From positions 4,764,501 through 4,828,500 of the forward strand of contig NZ_CP112874.1 in NCBI RefSeq assembly GCF_029910235.1: a DNA stretch of 64,000 nt, in the 5' to 3' direction. The stretch comes from Pseudanabaena galeata CCNP1313. GTDB taxonomy: Bacteria > Cyanobacteriota > Cyanobacteriia > Pseudanabaenales > Pseudanabaenaceae. The stretch's first letter is position 1. Every line of letters starts with the position of its first letter. Below the pieces are notes generated by a model. It did not search any database, was not told the DNA's origin, and was given only the letters and a program-made list of their open reading frames with translations. The position numbers and the translations under genes were made by a program. Positions 55,086 through 64,000 of the stretch are shown here, in pieces.

Positions 55086-55718
55086 TTAGTTTTCGTAATT
55101 GCGTCTTGCCTTATTGGCTTCATTGCGTAGAGCATCAAGGCGTTTTTCGATTAATGTACGCGATCGCCCCTTAGACGCATCACTGAGCATAATCTTCAGC
55201 GCACTACCCAAACTCTTATACGCCGCAGGCAAAGGATAACCATTCCGCACCGCCAGACGAATAGCGCCTTGGTCAGCCTCAATCAAATTACGAATATCTT
55301 TCTTACTAGTCCCCTTGCGCCATAGCTGAAACCCAGCAACACCACAGATACCGAGCGCAAGCACAAATAGCAACCCATTTTGTACCCACAGCTCACCAAC
55401 TGCCCCACCTAAACCGATCGCTAATGCTGCGACTTCCCAGCCATCCTTGGGTACTGCATCATTTTGGATACGCGCAACCTCATGCCAGTACAACAAATTA
55501 CGCTGATCCTCAGCGAGGCGTTCCCAGCGCACCATATCGACTAAGATCACAACCTCATCGCCACCAGCTTCTTCACAAGCGATCAGTGGCGGACGGACAC
55601 CATCGGCGTTAAGTACTTTTACCCAAGCCTGTAACTCTTGCGGTAGCAAGTCTTGCAAACGACGGATCTCAGTTCTGGCAAAGGTATTTCGGAGGGAGGA
55701 AGAAGTTGGAGATGGCAT
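55086..55718 (-). CDS. DUF3318 domain protein
   Basis: 210 residues. Signature ARTEIRRLQDLLPQELQAWVKVL, then VILVDMVRWERLAEDQRNLLYWHEVARI with an H-E pair reminiscent of metal binding, two hydrophobic segments (about 98-130) and a Lys/Arg-rich tail. The family is almost restricted to cyanobacteria and uncharacterised. Convergent with the SH3b gene. Confidence 0.85.
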   Translation of the reverse strand: MPSPTSSSLRNTFARTEIRRLQDLLPQELQAWVKVLNADGVRPPLIACEEAGGDEVVILVDMVRWERLAEDQRNLLYWHEVARIQNDAVPKDGWEVAALAIGLGGAVGELWVQNGLLFVLALGICGVAGFQLWRKGTSKKDIRNLIEADQGAIRLAVRNGYPLPAAYKSLGSALKIMLSDASKGRSRTLIEKRLDALRNEANKARRNYEN

Positions 55719-55841
55719 GAATCTTCGTCAAAGTTCAGAATTTTGAGGGACTTATCGCTAAATCTAGATTTTAGTATAAGTTTTAACTACTTGCACTTTT
55801 GATTAGATTATTACAACTAAAAAGTTATCTTCAGATTATAT

Positions 55842-55927
55842 AGCGATCCTAAATGATTTGTAAGATTTGGAGGGTTGAGAGAGTGCGCCCCTTCGGGGCG
55901 CACTCTCTCAACCCATTTAGGATTGCT
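55842..55927. repeat. Two-level palindrome between genes
   Basis: Inner perfect 20-bp stem with GTGCGCCCC-TTC-GGGGCGCAC (55872-55891, 55895-55914); outer arms AGCGATCCTAAATG and CATTTAGGATTGCT with one mismatch. The rest of 55719-56177 is AT-rich and without a recognisable gene. Confidence 0.75.
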
Positions 55928-56177
55928 ATAGGCTTTATAAGTTCAGTGTGAGCTTGCTAAAAATGCCACATTGCAACTAAGTGCGAAGGATTAATTATTC
56001 TTATTCGTAGGATGTGTTAGAGAAACGTAACGCATCAATAAAAAAATTCGCAAAATCCTCATTACTAGAGCGGTGATAGTTTAAGAAAAGTAAAGAAATA
56101 TAGTGGATAATTGCGTAGTATTGATATATAGTTATTATTCTTAACATAAATAAATATTATCACTTTAAATTTTCATA

Positions 56178-56504
56178 ATGCAATTAATTAATTCTGAGTG
56201 GACAACAACAGAAGAAGAGGTAGCTAGGAAAGCTTTTGATATTGCCTATAAGCGAGAAATTAGTTCTCTGATTGATTCAGTCCGTTACAAAGCAAGCAAT
56301 CTAGCTGAAATTGACGACATGTGGCGTTTGCACGACTTTTTGAGTGTTAAGCGCCATGAAGTCGATGGTCGATACGACTATCACTTGCCCATGCTAGTTT
56401 TCATATTTGCAGGATTGGTGAAGGATGGATGGCTGAGCCTTGATGAATTGGAAGGCTTAAACACCGATAAAATTGCCAAGATTGCTGCACTTGTTTGTAT
56501 GTAG
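56178..56504 (+). CDS. frp: Fluorescence recovery protein (FRP)
   Basis: 108 residues, the FRP length. FRP binds the C-terminal domain of active OCP and returns it to the orange resting form. The core IDDMWRLHDFLSVKRHEVDGRYD contains W49, H52, D53 and R59, which correspond to the functional W50, H53, D54 and R60 of Synechocystis FRP. FRP is typically adjacent to ocp; here an IS element lies between. The IS begins immediately after the stop codon, so the protein is intact. Confidence 0.88.
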   Translation: MQLINSEWTTTEEEVARKAFDIAYKREISSLIDSVRYKASNLAEIDDMWRLHDFLSVKRHEVDGRYDYHLPMLVFIFAGLVKDGWLSLDELEGLNTDKIAKIAALVCM

Positions 56505-56554
56505 ACCTGATTGACTGACAAATCTCTGTAGATACTGTCTTGAGTACCAAAAAG

Positions 56555-57541
56555 TCAAGAGGGAATTTTAACAAAATTAGGATCGAAAGAACGCTGAGAC
56601 TTGAGAACACCAAAGACCTGTCGTAACAGCTTGTGCATTACAGCACCAATGACGGACATTTTGGACTTACCCTTAGCAGTAAGGCGATCGCAGAAAGCGA
56701 CAATCGGCGAATTATAACGACGAGCAACAATCGCAGGCATAAACAAAGCTTTACGCAAACGTGAATTACCAATTTTTGACAAGCGCGGTTTGCCATGAAT
56801 CGAAGAGCCAGAAGAGAATTCACGCGGAGTTAAACCCGCAAAAGCGGCTAATTGATCAGCCGTATCAAAAGCAGAAATATCCCGAATTTCCGCCAGTAAT
56901 ACAGTTGCAGTCAATTCAGCAATACCTGGAATGGAAGTCAACAAATCCCGTTGCGATTTCAAATGAGGATGTTGATCAAAGTGCTGACGGATCAATTTTT
57001 TGGTCATCTCAATTTGCTCCTTGAGGAAGTCAATGTGGGTGTTAATTGCTTCAACCAAAATTGGATCAGCCGTAGCAAGACGATTTTGCTCTTGTTGCTG
57101 CATGGCGGTTAAGCTATCTAAACGATGTACTAATGCTTGGAGTTGCTCAATTTCTAATGCTGGTGGTGTCCAAGCAGCAGGCTTTAAGGCAGCACAAAAT
57201 CTAGCAATAACTTTGGCATCAGCACGGTCTGTCTTTGTACGACTTAACTCGCTCTTGCCAAAGGCTTTGGGACGTGATGGATTGACGATACTTACTTTGT
57301 ACCCTGCGGCTACTAAGAATCGGGCTAAGGCATTGCCATAAGTGCTGGTGGCTTCCATACAGCTATGTAAATTTTTTACACTTTGAATGTTTAGCCATTC
57401 TTGTAGTTCGACAAATCCTTCGGGATTATTGTTAAATACTTTGTTCTTAATCTTGGCGTTGTCTTGAATTAGGGCAACATCAAACTTGGCTTTACTGATG
57501 TCTATGCCTAAAACATCACATACTTCATTGCTATTGTTCAT
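56555..57541 (-). CDS. IS110 family transposase (DEDD recombinase)
   Basis: 328 residues, full length and with no frameshift. N-terminal RuvC-like DEDD domain: Asp in VLGIDISKAKFDVAL, Glu in MEATSTYG and two Asp in TKTDRADAKVIARF. A coiled coil (about 130-190) leads to the transposase-20 domain: LTSIPGIAELTA, FAGLTPREFSSGSSIHGKPRLSKIGN with the conserved Ser. The enzyme recombines DNA directed by a bridge RNA. It looks intact and potentially active. Confidence 0.95.
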   Translation of the reverse strand: MNNSNEVCDVLGIDISKAKFDVALIQDNAKIKNKVFNNNPEGFVELQEWLNIQSVKNLHSCMEATSTYGNALARFLVAAGYKVSIVNPSRPKAFGKSELSRTKTDRADAKVIARFCAALKPAAWTPPALEIEQLQALVHRLDSLTAMQQQEQNRLATADPILVEAINTHIDFLKEQIEMTKKLIRQHFDQHPHLKSQRDLLTSIPGIAELTATVLLAEIRDISAFDTADQLAAFAGLTPREFSSGSSIHGKPRLSKIGNSRLRKALFMPAIVARRYNSPIVAFCDRLTAKGKSKMSVIGAVMHKLLRQVFGVLKSQRSFDPNFVKIPS

Positions 57542-57896
57542 AGGTGCTTGCAGTTTTTTTGCTAGATTTATCCATCAAGCAATCAGTGGTATTGAACTAT
57601 CCTTGTGAATACAGGTTTACCCATTGGGCGACCTCTGATACTGTCCAGTCTTTACTTGTTTCCACTGTTTAAGCAGAGACGACTCTATCTACATTACGGG
57701 CTTGGTGTCCCTAGGGGTTGAACGAGTTTATCTCTGCTTTTGCTTTTTCGGATTTGAGTAAAGATTTTATCCTTTACTTTTCTTCCTAGATACAAGGGGT
57801 AGGTTTAGTAGATCAGTGATTGGCTTACAGCAAAGATTTTAGCAAAACTGCCCCTACGGTAAGATGCGGATTTCCACAGTTTTGTCAGTCAATCAG
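57542..57896 (-). ncRNA. Candidate bridge-RNA region of the IS110 element
   Basis: 355 non-coding bases between the element's end and the transposase start. On the minus strand, 57785-57797 reads CCTTGTATCTAGG, which matches the insertion site TTGTATGTAGG at 10 of 11 positions; a few bases before it CCTACCCC offers a partial match to the other side of the target. This suggests a target-binding loop but has not been folded. Confidence 0.45.
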
Positions 57897-57904
57897 GTAT
57901 GTAG

Positions 57905-58477
57905 GCAATGAATGAGAAAAGAGAGATTCGCAAACTTTATTTTATTTGGTTTTAGTAAAGCTCTATCTTTGAGAATAGATCTACCTATATCCTCCGACAT
58001 AATTATTAGGATAAATCAAAATTTTAAGATCTGAAGTTTTCTCTTCATGAAGCGCTTATATATTTGATTTCTAAATCCTAATAAACATGATGATCCATTT
58101 GCTCTGTCTAATGATCATCATGTTTATTAAACTCATTTTTATTACTAAGCAACTAATTTTTTAGATAGATTTAGATGAACAAAGTAAAATTTAATATCTA
58201 TCCTTAGAGGTTTTGTAAGTGTAAACAGATTATGAGTATATATATCTAAGGAAATCTAAACATCAAGGAACTATTGCAGCCCTCGCTGTTCTTGATAAGT
58301 CTAGTAAATGATTCTAATAGAAATTTTCTGATTACAAAGCCTGTAACGTTTTTTCTTGAATCTTTTATTAGATTTTAATTCCTAACCCTAAGTTTCCGTA
58401 TTTTTGAATATAGAGCCAAATTTTTCTGTATAGGAAAATACGAACTCAAATCATCTAGTTGAACCAAAAAAACACCC
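57905..58477. promoter_or_regulatory. AT-rich region upstream of ocp
   Basis: About 570 bp without a gene. It should carry the ocp promoter. One 17-bp perfect inverted repeat, TAATAAACATGATGATC with its complement (58079-58095, 58113-58129), may be an operator or a terminator left from the interrupted frp side. Confidence 0.5.
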
Positions 58478-59437
58478 ATGACATACACAATTAACTCAGC
58501 CAGAAGCATTTTCCCTAGCACTTTAGCAGCCGATGTTGTACCTGCTACTACAGCTCGATTTAACCAACTTAGTCCTGAAGATCAACTTGCTTGGATTTGG
58601 TTTACTTACATTGAGATGGGTAAGACTGTAACGATCGCTGCTCCAGGTGCTGCAAGTATGCAACTAGCTGAGTTGACCTTGAATGAAATCAAGAAAATGA
58701 GTTTTCAGCAACAAACTCAAGTTATGTGTGACTTGGCAAATCGTGCTGACACCCCTATCTGTCGTACCTATGCAATTTGGTCACAAAACATCAAACTAGG
58801 CTTTTGGTATCAACTTGGTCAGTGGATGGAGCAAGGAATCGTTGCGCCAATTCCTGAAGGTTACAAACTTTCAGCTAACGCTTCAGCAGTGTTAGAAACT
58901 CTTAAAAGTCTAGAACCAGGACAACAAATCACAATTCTCCGTAACTCAGTTGTAGATATGGGATACGACCCTAACAAATTGGGCGAATATACTCGTGTTG
59001 CTGAGCCTGTTTCTGCTCCACAAGAAATGTCTAAGCGCACTCAAGTAAGTATTGAAGGTGTAAACAACCCCACAATCTTGTCTTACATGAATAACATGAA
59101 TGCCAATGATTTTGATGCTCTAATTGCTCTATTTCTCCCAGATGGTGCTTTACAACCTCCTTTCCAAAGACCAATCGTTGGTAAAGATGCAGTTTTGAGA
59201 TTTTTTAAAGAAGAATGTCAAAATCTTGTGCTTGTGCCAGAAAAAGGTGTTTCTGAAGCAGCCGATGGTGGTTATACCCAAATCAAGATTACTGGTAAAG
59301 TGCAAACTCCTTGGTTCGGCTCTGGCGTTGGTATGAATATTGCTTGGCGCTTTCTGCTCGATCCTGACAGCAAAATCTTCTTTGTAGCGATCGACTTGCT
59401 TGCATCTCCTAAAGAGTTACTGAACTTCGCTCGTTAG
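58478..59437 (+). CDS. ocp: Orange carotenoid protein
   Basis: 319 residues, closely similar to the Synechocystis OCP1. The N-terminal all-helical domain and the C-terminal NTF2-like domain bind one ketocarotenoid; blue light converts it to the red form that quenches phycobilisomes. Y44, W110 and R155 keep the Synechocystis numbers; Y203, E246 and W290 are shifted by a two-residue linker insertion. R155-E246 is the salt bridge that opens on activation. Similarity plus a nearby frp point to the OCP1 class. Confidence 0.97.
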   Translation: MTYTINSARSIFPSTLAADVVPATTARFNQLSPEDQLAWIWFTYIEMGKTVTIAAPGAASMQLAELTLNEIKKMSFQQQTQVMCDLANRADTPICRTYAIWSQNIKLGFWYQLGQWMEQGIVAPIPEGYKLSANASAVLETLKSLEPGQQITILRNSVVDMGYDPNKLGEYTRVAEPVSAPQEMSKRTQVSIEGVNNPTILSYMNNMNANDFDALIALFLPDGALQPPFQRPIVGKDAVLRFFKEECQNLVLVPEKGVSEAADGGYTQIKITGKVQTPWFGSGVGMNIAWRFLLDPDSKIFFVAIDLLASPKELLNFAR

Positions 59438-59448
59438 TTTTAGTTACA

Positions 59449-59490
59449 TTTTGAAAAAAGCCGCGCGATCGCGCGGCTTTTTTCAAAATT
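59449..59490. terminator. Terminator of ocp
   Basis: A 42-bp perfect palindrome with GCCGCGCGATCGCGCGGC at the centre and A/T runs outside, giving an intrinsic terminator on both strands. The HIP1 octamer sits exactly at the loop. Confidence 0.9.
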
Positions 59491-59525
59491 TCTCTGGGTT
59501 AAAAAAAAGCGCTTAGCGCTGTAGT

Positions 59526-60275
59526 ATGCAAATGTTTATTTCATCACAACAAAAGGTATTGGTAGCGGATGATTGGAGCGGATTACTAATAGCCGTACTT
59601 ATTATTGCTCTATGGTTTGTTAGCCTATTTGAACTACTTACGATTCCAATCTCAAATACTTCTTGGTTCTGGTTGATTAGCGCGGTTTTGGTACGGACTT
59701 ATTTGCATACAGGATTGTTTATTCTTGCCCATGATGCTATTCATGGCAATTTAGTTGCCCATAATCGCAATCTCAACCATCTGATTGGGCGTTTTGCGGT
59801 TACTGTTTATGGTTTTTTATCCTACGACCTCTGTTTTAAAAATCACTTTAAACACCATCAATATCCTTCCCAAAGCGAAGATCCTGATTTTCATGGCAGT
59901 GCAGCTAGCCCAGTACTTTGGTATTGCAAGTTCATTTATGAATATTTCCCAAGGCGATCGCTGATCATTTTTTTAGTAAATATGATTCTAATTGCTGGTG
60001 TCTTAACAACGATTTTCCATGTTCCATTGGCAAATTTAATATTTTTTGGACTGCTGCCCCTAGTCTTGAGTTCTTTGCAACTATTCTTTTTTGGGACTTA
60101 TCTGCCCCATCACCAAGTCTATGGCAATCCCAATTTTTCTCCTCGTTTGCAAAGCAGTTATGGCTCTAATCTATGGTCATTTTTTAGTTGCTATAACTTT
60201 GGTCATTACCATTGGGAGCATCATCAATATCCTGAAATTCCTTGGTATCGACTACATCAAACCCACAAAAACTAA
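59526..60275 (+). CDS. crtW: Beta-carotene ketolase CrtW
   Basis: 249 residues. A membrane di-iron oxygenase that adds 4-keto groups to beta-carotene (echinenone, canthaxanthin). His boxes: LFILAHDAIHGN, NHFKHHQYP and YHWEHHQYPEIPWY; FFGTYLPHH is a CrtW hallmark. About four membrane helices. It directly follows ocp, whose pigment is its product. Fatty-acid desaturase relatives are the alternative, but the FGTYLPH motif favours CrtW. Confidence 0.88.
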   Translation: MQMFISSQQKVLVADDWSGLLIAVLIIALWFVSLFELLTIPISNTSWFWLISAVLVRTYLHTGLFILAHDAIHGNLVAHNRNLNHLIGRFAVTVYGFLSYDLCFKNHFKHHQYPSQSEDPDFHGSAASPVLWYCKFIYEYFPRRSLIIFLVNMILIAGVLTTIFHVPLANLIFFGLLPLVLSSLQLFFFGTYLPHHQVYGNPNFSPRLQSSYGSNLWSFFSCYNFGHYHWEHHQYPEIPWYRLHQTHKN

Positions 60276-60307
60276 GAAAGAGAGCAAAGCTCTCTTTCTT
60301 AGTTTTT
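60267..60307. terminator. Terminator of crtW
   Basis: Perfect 19-bp stem AAAAACTAAGAAAGAGAGC around AAA; the left arm contains the crtW stop codon and the right arm ends in T residues. Confidence 0.8.
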
Positions 60308-60317
60308 AGCCACAGAT

Positions 60318-60405
60318 TTATAGCAATGTAAGTTTTGCTTAGAACATCAACCCGCAAAGATAAGTGGCGGCGCTTCACGCCATCACTTATCTTTGCGGGT
60401 TTGAT
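60318..60405. repeat. Palindromic repeat, constant-loop family (copy 7)
   Basis: Stem ACCCGCAAAGATAAGTGGCGGCG with a partly decayed right tip. The left flank TAGCAATGTAAGTTTTGCTT matches copy 1 at 4300. Lies between convergent crtW and crtB. Confidence 0.75.
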
Positions 60406-60436
60406 TTTTCTAGCTATCACTTGGTTCTAAATTACT

Positions 60437-61381
60437 TTAAGAAGTTTGAGCTTTAAGCCATGCCCAAGGAACAGCAAGCATTTTGTTGGAATTAGGGACA
60501 AAAGCCCGTTTCTTAAAAACTTCGTAATGATTGTGTTCGATCGCTTTTAAAATATTGCGATACAAAATTAGAGAAGACCATACTGGCCATCGAGCATCTC
60601 GACATAATGCCGAAATACCATCCTCAGCATGTTGATAAAACTGTCGCGCTCTCTGAATTTGAAAACGCATCAACTCAATCCAACGTTCATCAACCGTACC
60701 GCTTAATAAATCTTTTTCGGTATAGTCAAAATAATGCAGATCCTCAAGGGGCAAATAAATCCGTCCTCGCTGAGCATCTTCACCAATATCACGCAAAATA
60801 TTAGTTAACTGCATGGCAATACCTAAGGCGATCGCCGCCTCAGTTGCCGTACTGATTACCGATGGATCTTTAGTCTCAAAGCCCATAATTGCAGCCGACA
60901 TCAAGCCCACAGTGCCTGCAACGCGGTAGCAATACAAATGCAGATCATCAAAGGTCTGGTAGCGATCGTATTTTAGATCCATTCGCATTCCAGAAATCAT
61001 ATCTTTGAAAGGCTGAATCGGCATCGGGTACTTCTGGACAGTATCGGCTAAGGCAATATCTGAGGCATGGATAGGATCGCCACGGAACGTCGCCTCTAAC
61101 TGTTTTTCCCAGTTAAAAAGCGTTTCGGCATCGGTGCTTTCTGCCTGCATACCGTCTACAAGCTCATCAGTACGACGACACCAAGCATAAATCGCCCAAG
61201 TAGCTCGCCGTTTTGCTTCAGACATCAGCATCGTACCAAGATAAAAAGTCTTGGCGTACTTTGCCGTGATGCAACGACAAATCTCGTAGGCTTCCTCCAG
61301 ACTGACTGGCTGACGCATTCCCATCGACTTAGGCACTGACGACAGATGGATTTGACTGGTTTTGGTTAGAGGTTCGACCAA
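60437..61381 (-). CDS. crtB: Phytoene synthase CrtB
   Basis: 314 residues. Joins two geranylgeranyl diphosphates to phytoene. The two Asp-rich motifs are RRTDELVDG and the later [17 protein letters not shown]; the [12 protein letters not shown] segment is diagnostic. ATG 61381 overlaps crtP by 53 bp; the internal Met at 61324 ([16 protein letters not shown]) would give no overlap and 295 residues, and cannot be excluded. Operon with crtP. Confidence 0.95.
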   Translation of the reverse strand: MVEPLTKTSQIHLSSVPKSMGMRQPVSLEEAYEICRCITAKYAKTFYLGTMLMSEAKRRATWAIYAWCRRTDELVDGMQAESTDAETLFNWEKQLEATFRGDPIHASDIALADTVQKYPMPIQPFKDMISGMRMDLKYDRYQTFDDLHLYCYRVAGTVGLMSAAIMGFETKDPSVISTATEAAIALGIAMQLTNILRDIGEDAQRGRIYLPLEDLHYFDYTEKDLLSGTVDERWIELMRFQIQRARQFYQHAEDGISALCRDARWPVWSSLILYRNILKAIEHNHYEVFKKRAFVPNSNKMLAVPWAWLKAQTS

Positions 61382-62768
61382 GGACTTTACTTCCAGAAGA
61401 TTGACTTGCTTTATGAATTTCCTGTGCTGTTAGCTTACCAGAAAGTACCGCCCCTTCCATACTGCCAAAAAAGGGCTGGGCTGTATAGCTACCTGACAAA
61501 AAGAAATTAGTGATCGGCGTTGCTTGACTAGGACGGAACTGCTCACGGTTTGGAGTAGCGGTATAAATTGATCTCGGAGTCTTAACGACATGAGACTTTA
61601 AGACTTTGGCAGGACTGGGGAGATGCTGCGGAAATAGTTTCGCAAGTTCATTCAGCGTTGCTTCCACGATTTCGCTGTTGGGACGATCAATCCAATCGGC
61701 AGCAGGGGCAAACACTAGCTCTAGCATCGATTTGTCAGGGTCAGCATATGCCTTACAGGAGTTACTCATATCGGAGTATACGCTGAGCAGGGGCGATCGC
61801 GAAAATAGGGTGTGATCAATATCCGTAAGCTTGCGATCGAACCAAAGCTGCACACTGATTACGGGTACACCTTCTAGATGATCTAGCTGTTGAAAATAGG
61901 GCAAGCCTTGCCAAGTTGAGGGGATGTAATTTTTAAAAGCGTCCACTGACATCGCCGAAACGTATGCATCCGCGTAAATCTCACGACTAGGCGAACCATC
62001 TGTGCTTTGGATGATCAACTTTTCGATATTGCCATCTTGATCGGTGACAATTTCCTTGAGGGCAACACCTGTATGCACTTCGCCGCCTCTTGCCATGACA
62101 TAATCAACGATCGGCTGACAGAGACGCTCAGGAGGTGCGCCATCTAAATAAGCAATTTTGGAGCCGTCCTTTTGTTGGAGAAACTTATTGAGGGCGCGGA
62201 GGGGAATCGTTGCCGAAATCACATTGGGATCGATAAATTTGAGGGATTTACAAACAGCAATAAAAATGTCAGTGGTAATGTCCTTGCCGATGCCACGCAT
62301 TTCTAGCCATTCTTCAAAGGTGTATTTGTCCATCGACACAACATAGTCATCGCCGCGAATAATTGCAGGAATTAGCCCGATCGCAAACCGAATCTTTTGA
62401 TTCCAAGTGAGCATATCGTTGTTGCGTAGAATCGAGGTAATGATATTGAAAGGAGCGGGGATATTAGGTACGTCAAACCATGACAATACCCCTGGCTTTT
62501 CAGGTTGATTAAAAATTAAAGCATGGCGTTTCCATTGCAGGCGATCGAGGATATTTAGCTCACCCATCAGTTGCAACATATTTGGATAAGCGCCAAAAAA
62601 GTTATGTAGCCCTGTTTCGATCCAGTCGCCATCGGCATCTTTCCATGCTGCTACTAAGCCGCCGAGAACGTTACTGCGCTCTAGCAAAATCGGCTGATGT
62701 CCTAAATCCACCAAATACTTGGCACAGGATAATCCTGCTAACCCTCCTCCAGCGATCGCAACGCGCAT
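61329..62768 (-). CDS. crtP: 15-cis-phytoene desaturase CrtP (Pds)
   Basis: 479 residues. FAD enzyme that turns phytoene into zeta-carotene using plastoquinone. Rossmann motif [24 protein letters not shown] at the N-terminus, [16 protein letters not shown], and the C-terminal [32 protein letters not shown]. The plant-type pathway (CrtP, not CrtI) fits a cyanobacterium. Confidence 0.96.
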   Translation of the reverse strand: MRVAIAGGGLAGLSCAKYLVDLGHQPILLERSNVLGGLVAAWKDADGDWIETGLHNFFGAYPNMLQLMGELNILDRLQWKRHALIFNQPEKPGVLSWFDVPNIPAPFNIITSILRNNDMLTWNQKIRFAIGLIPAIIRGDDYVVSMDKYTFEEWLEMRGIGKDITTDIFIAVCKSLKFIDPNVISATIPLRALNKFLQQKDGSKIAYLDGAPPERLCQPIVDYVMARGGEVHTGVALKEIVTDQDGNIEKLIIQSTDGSPSREIYADAYVSAMSVDAFKNYIPSTWQGLPYFQQLDHLEGVPVISVQLWFDRKLTDIDHTLFSRSPLLSVYSDMSNSCKAYADPDKSMLELVFAPAADWIDRPNSEIVEATLNELAKLFPQHLPSPAKVLKSHVVKTPRSIYTATPNREQFRPSQATPITNFFLSGSYTAQPFFGSMEGAVLSGKLTAQEIHKASQSSGSKVLGRTSNQNQSNPSVVSA

Positions 62769-62858
62769 ACTTTTTCGATACCTATACGTTTAATTTTTTA
62801 TGTTTAATTATCTCCATCTTACTTTGCAAAGCTTAATAATTCACTAAATTTTGTCAGT

Positions 62859-62913
62859 AAAACCCAGAAAGTAGAGTGGGGCGCTAAGCGCCCCACTCTA
62901 CTTTCTGGGTTTT
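62859..62913. repeat. Palindromic repeat, constant-loop family (copy 8)
   Basis: Perfect 26-bp stem with AAAACCCAG base, AAAGTAGAGTG middle and GGGGCGC-TAA-GCGCCCC tip. It lies between the divergent crtP and menA genes, so it cannot be a simple terminator of either. Confidence 0.8.
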
Positions 62914-62953
62914 ATATTGATGAACCATTGGATAATCGCATTTTTGTTTTAAG

Positions 62954-63898
62954 ATGGCGATCAGCACTTCAATCTTAGCCAGTATGGTAAAAAGCCTCAT
63001 TGATTCCCCTGAGATATCTAGTAAGCCATCTCGTAGATTATGGATGGCGGCGATTAAGTTCCCGATGTATAGTGTGGCGATCGTGCCGATCGCTACGGGT
63101 ACGGCTGTTGCTTATCGCAATATAGGGGCGATTAACTGGAGTATTTTTTTCATGTTTCTGGTTTCCGCAGTCTTGATTTTAGTCTGGGAAAATCTCTGCA
63201 ATGACGTATTTGATTCGGAAACAGGCATTGATATCAATAAGGCGCATTCAGTTGTCAATCTTACGGGCAAGAAGAATTTAATCTTTGCGATCGCTAATAT
63301 TTGTTTGCTTCTAGGCATTAGTGGCGTATTGGCTATTTCTTGGATACAGCAAGATATTGTGGTGGTTAGTGCGATCGCCCTTTGCTGTTTTCTCGGCTAT
63401 ATTTACCAAGGTCCCCCATTTCGGTTGGGATATCAAGGATGGGGCGAGGTTTTATGCTTTTTTGCCTTTGGACCCTTAGGAGTTTCGGCAGCTTATTATA
63501 GCCAAACTAAATCTTGGTCTATTGGCGCGATCGCCGCAGCAATCATTGTTGGAATTATTACTAGCCTGATTTTATTCTGTTCTCATTTCAATCAAGTTGC
63601 CGATGATCTTGCCGCAGGTAAGCGATCGCCTGTTGTGCGTTTAGGCACTAAGCGCTCAGCCCAACTTTTACCTTGGATTTGTGCTGTGATCTATGGGATT
63701 GCGATCGTAGCGATCGCTCTTAATTTTTTCCCCATCTGGACTGCGATCGTTTTAGTTAGCTTACCGATTGCATGGAAATTGTCTAGATTCATTTTAGAAA
63801 ATCATGATCAAGCCGATCTATTACTAGATTACCGATTCATTGCAGTGGCACTACATTTTGTTATCGGTTCATGTCTGAGTATTAGTCTGATTTTTTAG
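62954..63898 (+). CDS. menA: 2-carboxy-1,4-naphthoquinone phytyltransferase MenA
   Basis: 314 residues with about eight membrane helices of the UbiA fold. The two Asp-rich motifs are NLCNDVFDSETG and NQVADDLAAGKRSPVVRLG. In cyanobacteria MenA attaches the phytyl tail to the phylloquinone head group for photosystem I. A Met 10 codons in could be an alternative start. Downstream 63899-64000 holds no recognised feature. Confidence 0.92.
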   Translation: MAISTSILASMVKSLIDSPEISSKPSRRLWMAAIKFPMYSVAIVPIATGTAVAYRNIGAINWSIFFMFLVSAVLILVWENLCNDVFDSETGIDINKAHSVVNLTGKKNLIFAIANICLLLGISGVLAISWIQQDIVVVSAIALCCFLGYIYQGPPFRLGYQGWGEVLCFFAFGPLGVSAAYYSQTKSWSIGAIAAAIIVGIITSLILFCSHFNQVADDLAAGKRSPVVRLGTKRSAQLLPWICAVIYGIAIVAIALNFFPIWTAIVLVSLPIAWKLSRFILENHDQADLLLDYRFIAVALHFVIGSCLSISLIF

Positions 63899-64000
63899 AA
63901 AATGCATCTATTGAAACTTAGGGTCTATCGGTCATAAGTTTGTTGGAAATCCACTAGCATAATACTTCTGGCAGTTTCAAAACTTCGTATCACCTATAAA

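Larger units (their letters stand above)
56505..57896 (-). mobile_element. IS110-family insertion sequence
   Basis: About 1.39 kb bounded by inverted repeats CCTGATTGACTGACAAA (56506-56522) and its complement (57881-57897). GTATGTAG stands on both outer sides (56497-56504, 57897-57904). The long non-coding end (57542-57896) lies upstream of the transposase, where IS110-group elements encode their bridge RNA. It separates frp from ocp. Confidence 0.8.

Noticed and set aside
60091-60309. 72-codon ORF overlapping the 3' end of crtW
   Set aside because: It is an alternate frame of crtW running through the terminator; the His boxes are in the crtW frame.
1-64000. The many GCGATCGC octamers as a special feature
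   Set aside because: These are the HIP1-type octamers common in most cyanobacterial genomes; they support the taxonomy but are not a local signal.

Overview
The window comes from a cyanobacterial chromosome. The evidence is orange carotenoid protein with its recovery protein, a BciB-type divinyl reductase, a MenA phytyltransferase, group 3 SigF, xisH/xisI, and very frequent GCGATCGC (HIP1-type) octamers. A filamentous or Pseudanabaena-like lineage is a guess from gene content and repeat style; nothing in the window proves the genus. No rRNA, tRNA or CRISPR array was recognised.

Layout. 1-4.3 kb: an ArsA/Get3-like ATPase cut by the window edge, an Ig-like/beta-propeller protein, a Uma2 nuclease and a ketoacyl synthase. 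4.4-11.4 kb: bioY, a STAS protein, rimO, an EF-hand-containing phospholipase D protein, a cysteine-cluster protein and a hydrolase. 11.4-15.5 kb: a pstSCAB phosphate-uptake operon behind a Pho-box-like repeat, then sigF. 17.3-27.8 kb: four large sensor kinase/response-regulator proteins around bciB. 28-31.8 kb: a Ppx/GppA phosphatase and a Na+/H+ antiporter.

31.8-40 kb is a defence-type island on the minus strand. It holds DUF433/DUF5615, a tight NACHT-HEAT / xisH / xisI / antitoxin-like operon, an unknown regulator-like gene and a type II restriction-modification pair. Copies of the NACHT gene's first codons and its upstream region recur at the borders between these modules.

40-55.7 kb holds metabolic genes (geranylgeranyl reductase family, glycosyltransferase, aldo/keto reductase, SOUL protein, a 5-oxoprolinase-like fusion) and a giant membrane protein. 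Short mobile repeats separate or invade them. In the oxoprolinase gene a 99-bp repeat is expanded in frame into more than six tandem copies; the same repeat, read in the same frame, lies inside the giant membrane protein.

56-64 kb is a photoprotection and carotenoid locus: frp, an IS110-type element inserted right behind it, ocp, crtW (ketocarotenoid synthesis), then convergent crtP-crtB (phytoene desaturase and synthase) and menA. CrtB and CrtP start carotenoid synthesis, CrtW makes the ketocarotenoid OCP needs, OCP quenches phycobilisomes, and FRP resets OCP.

The non-coding sequence is dominated by palindromic elements of several families. One family keeps a constant loop and constant outer arms while its middle stem changes completely but stays self-complementary.
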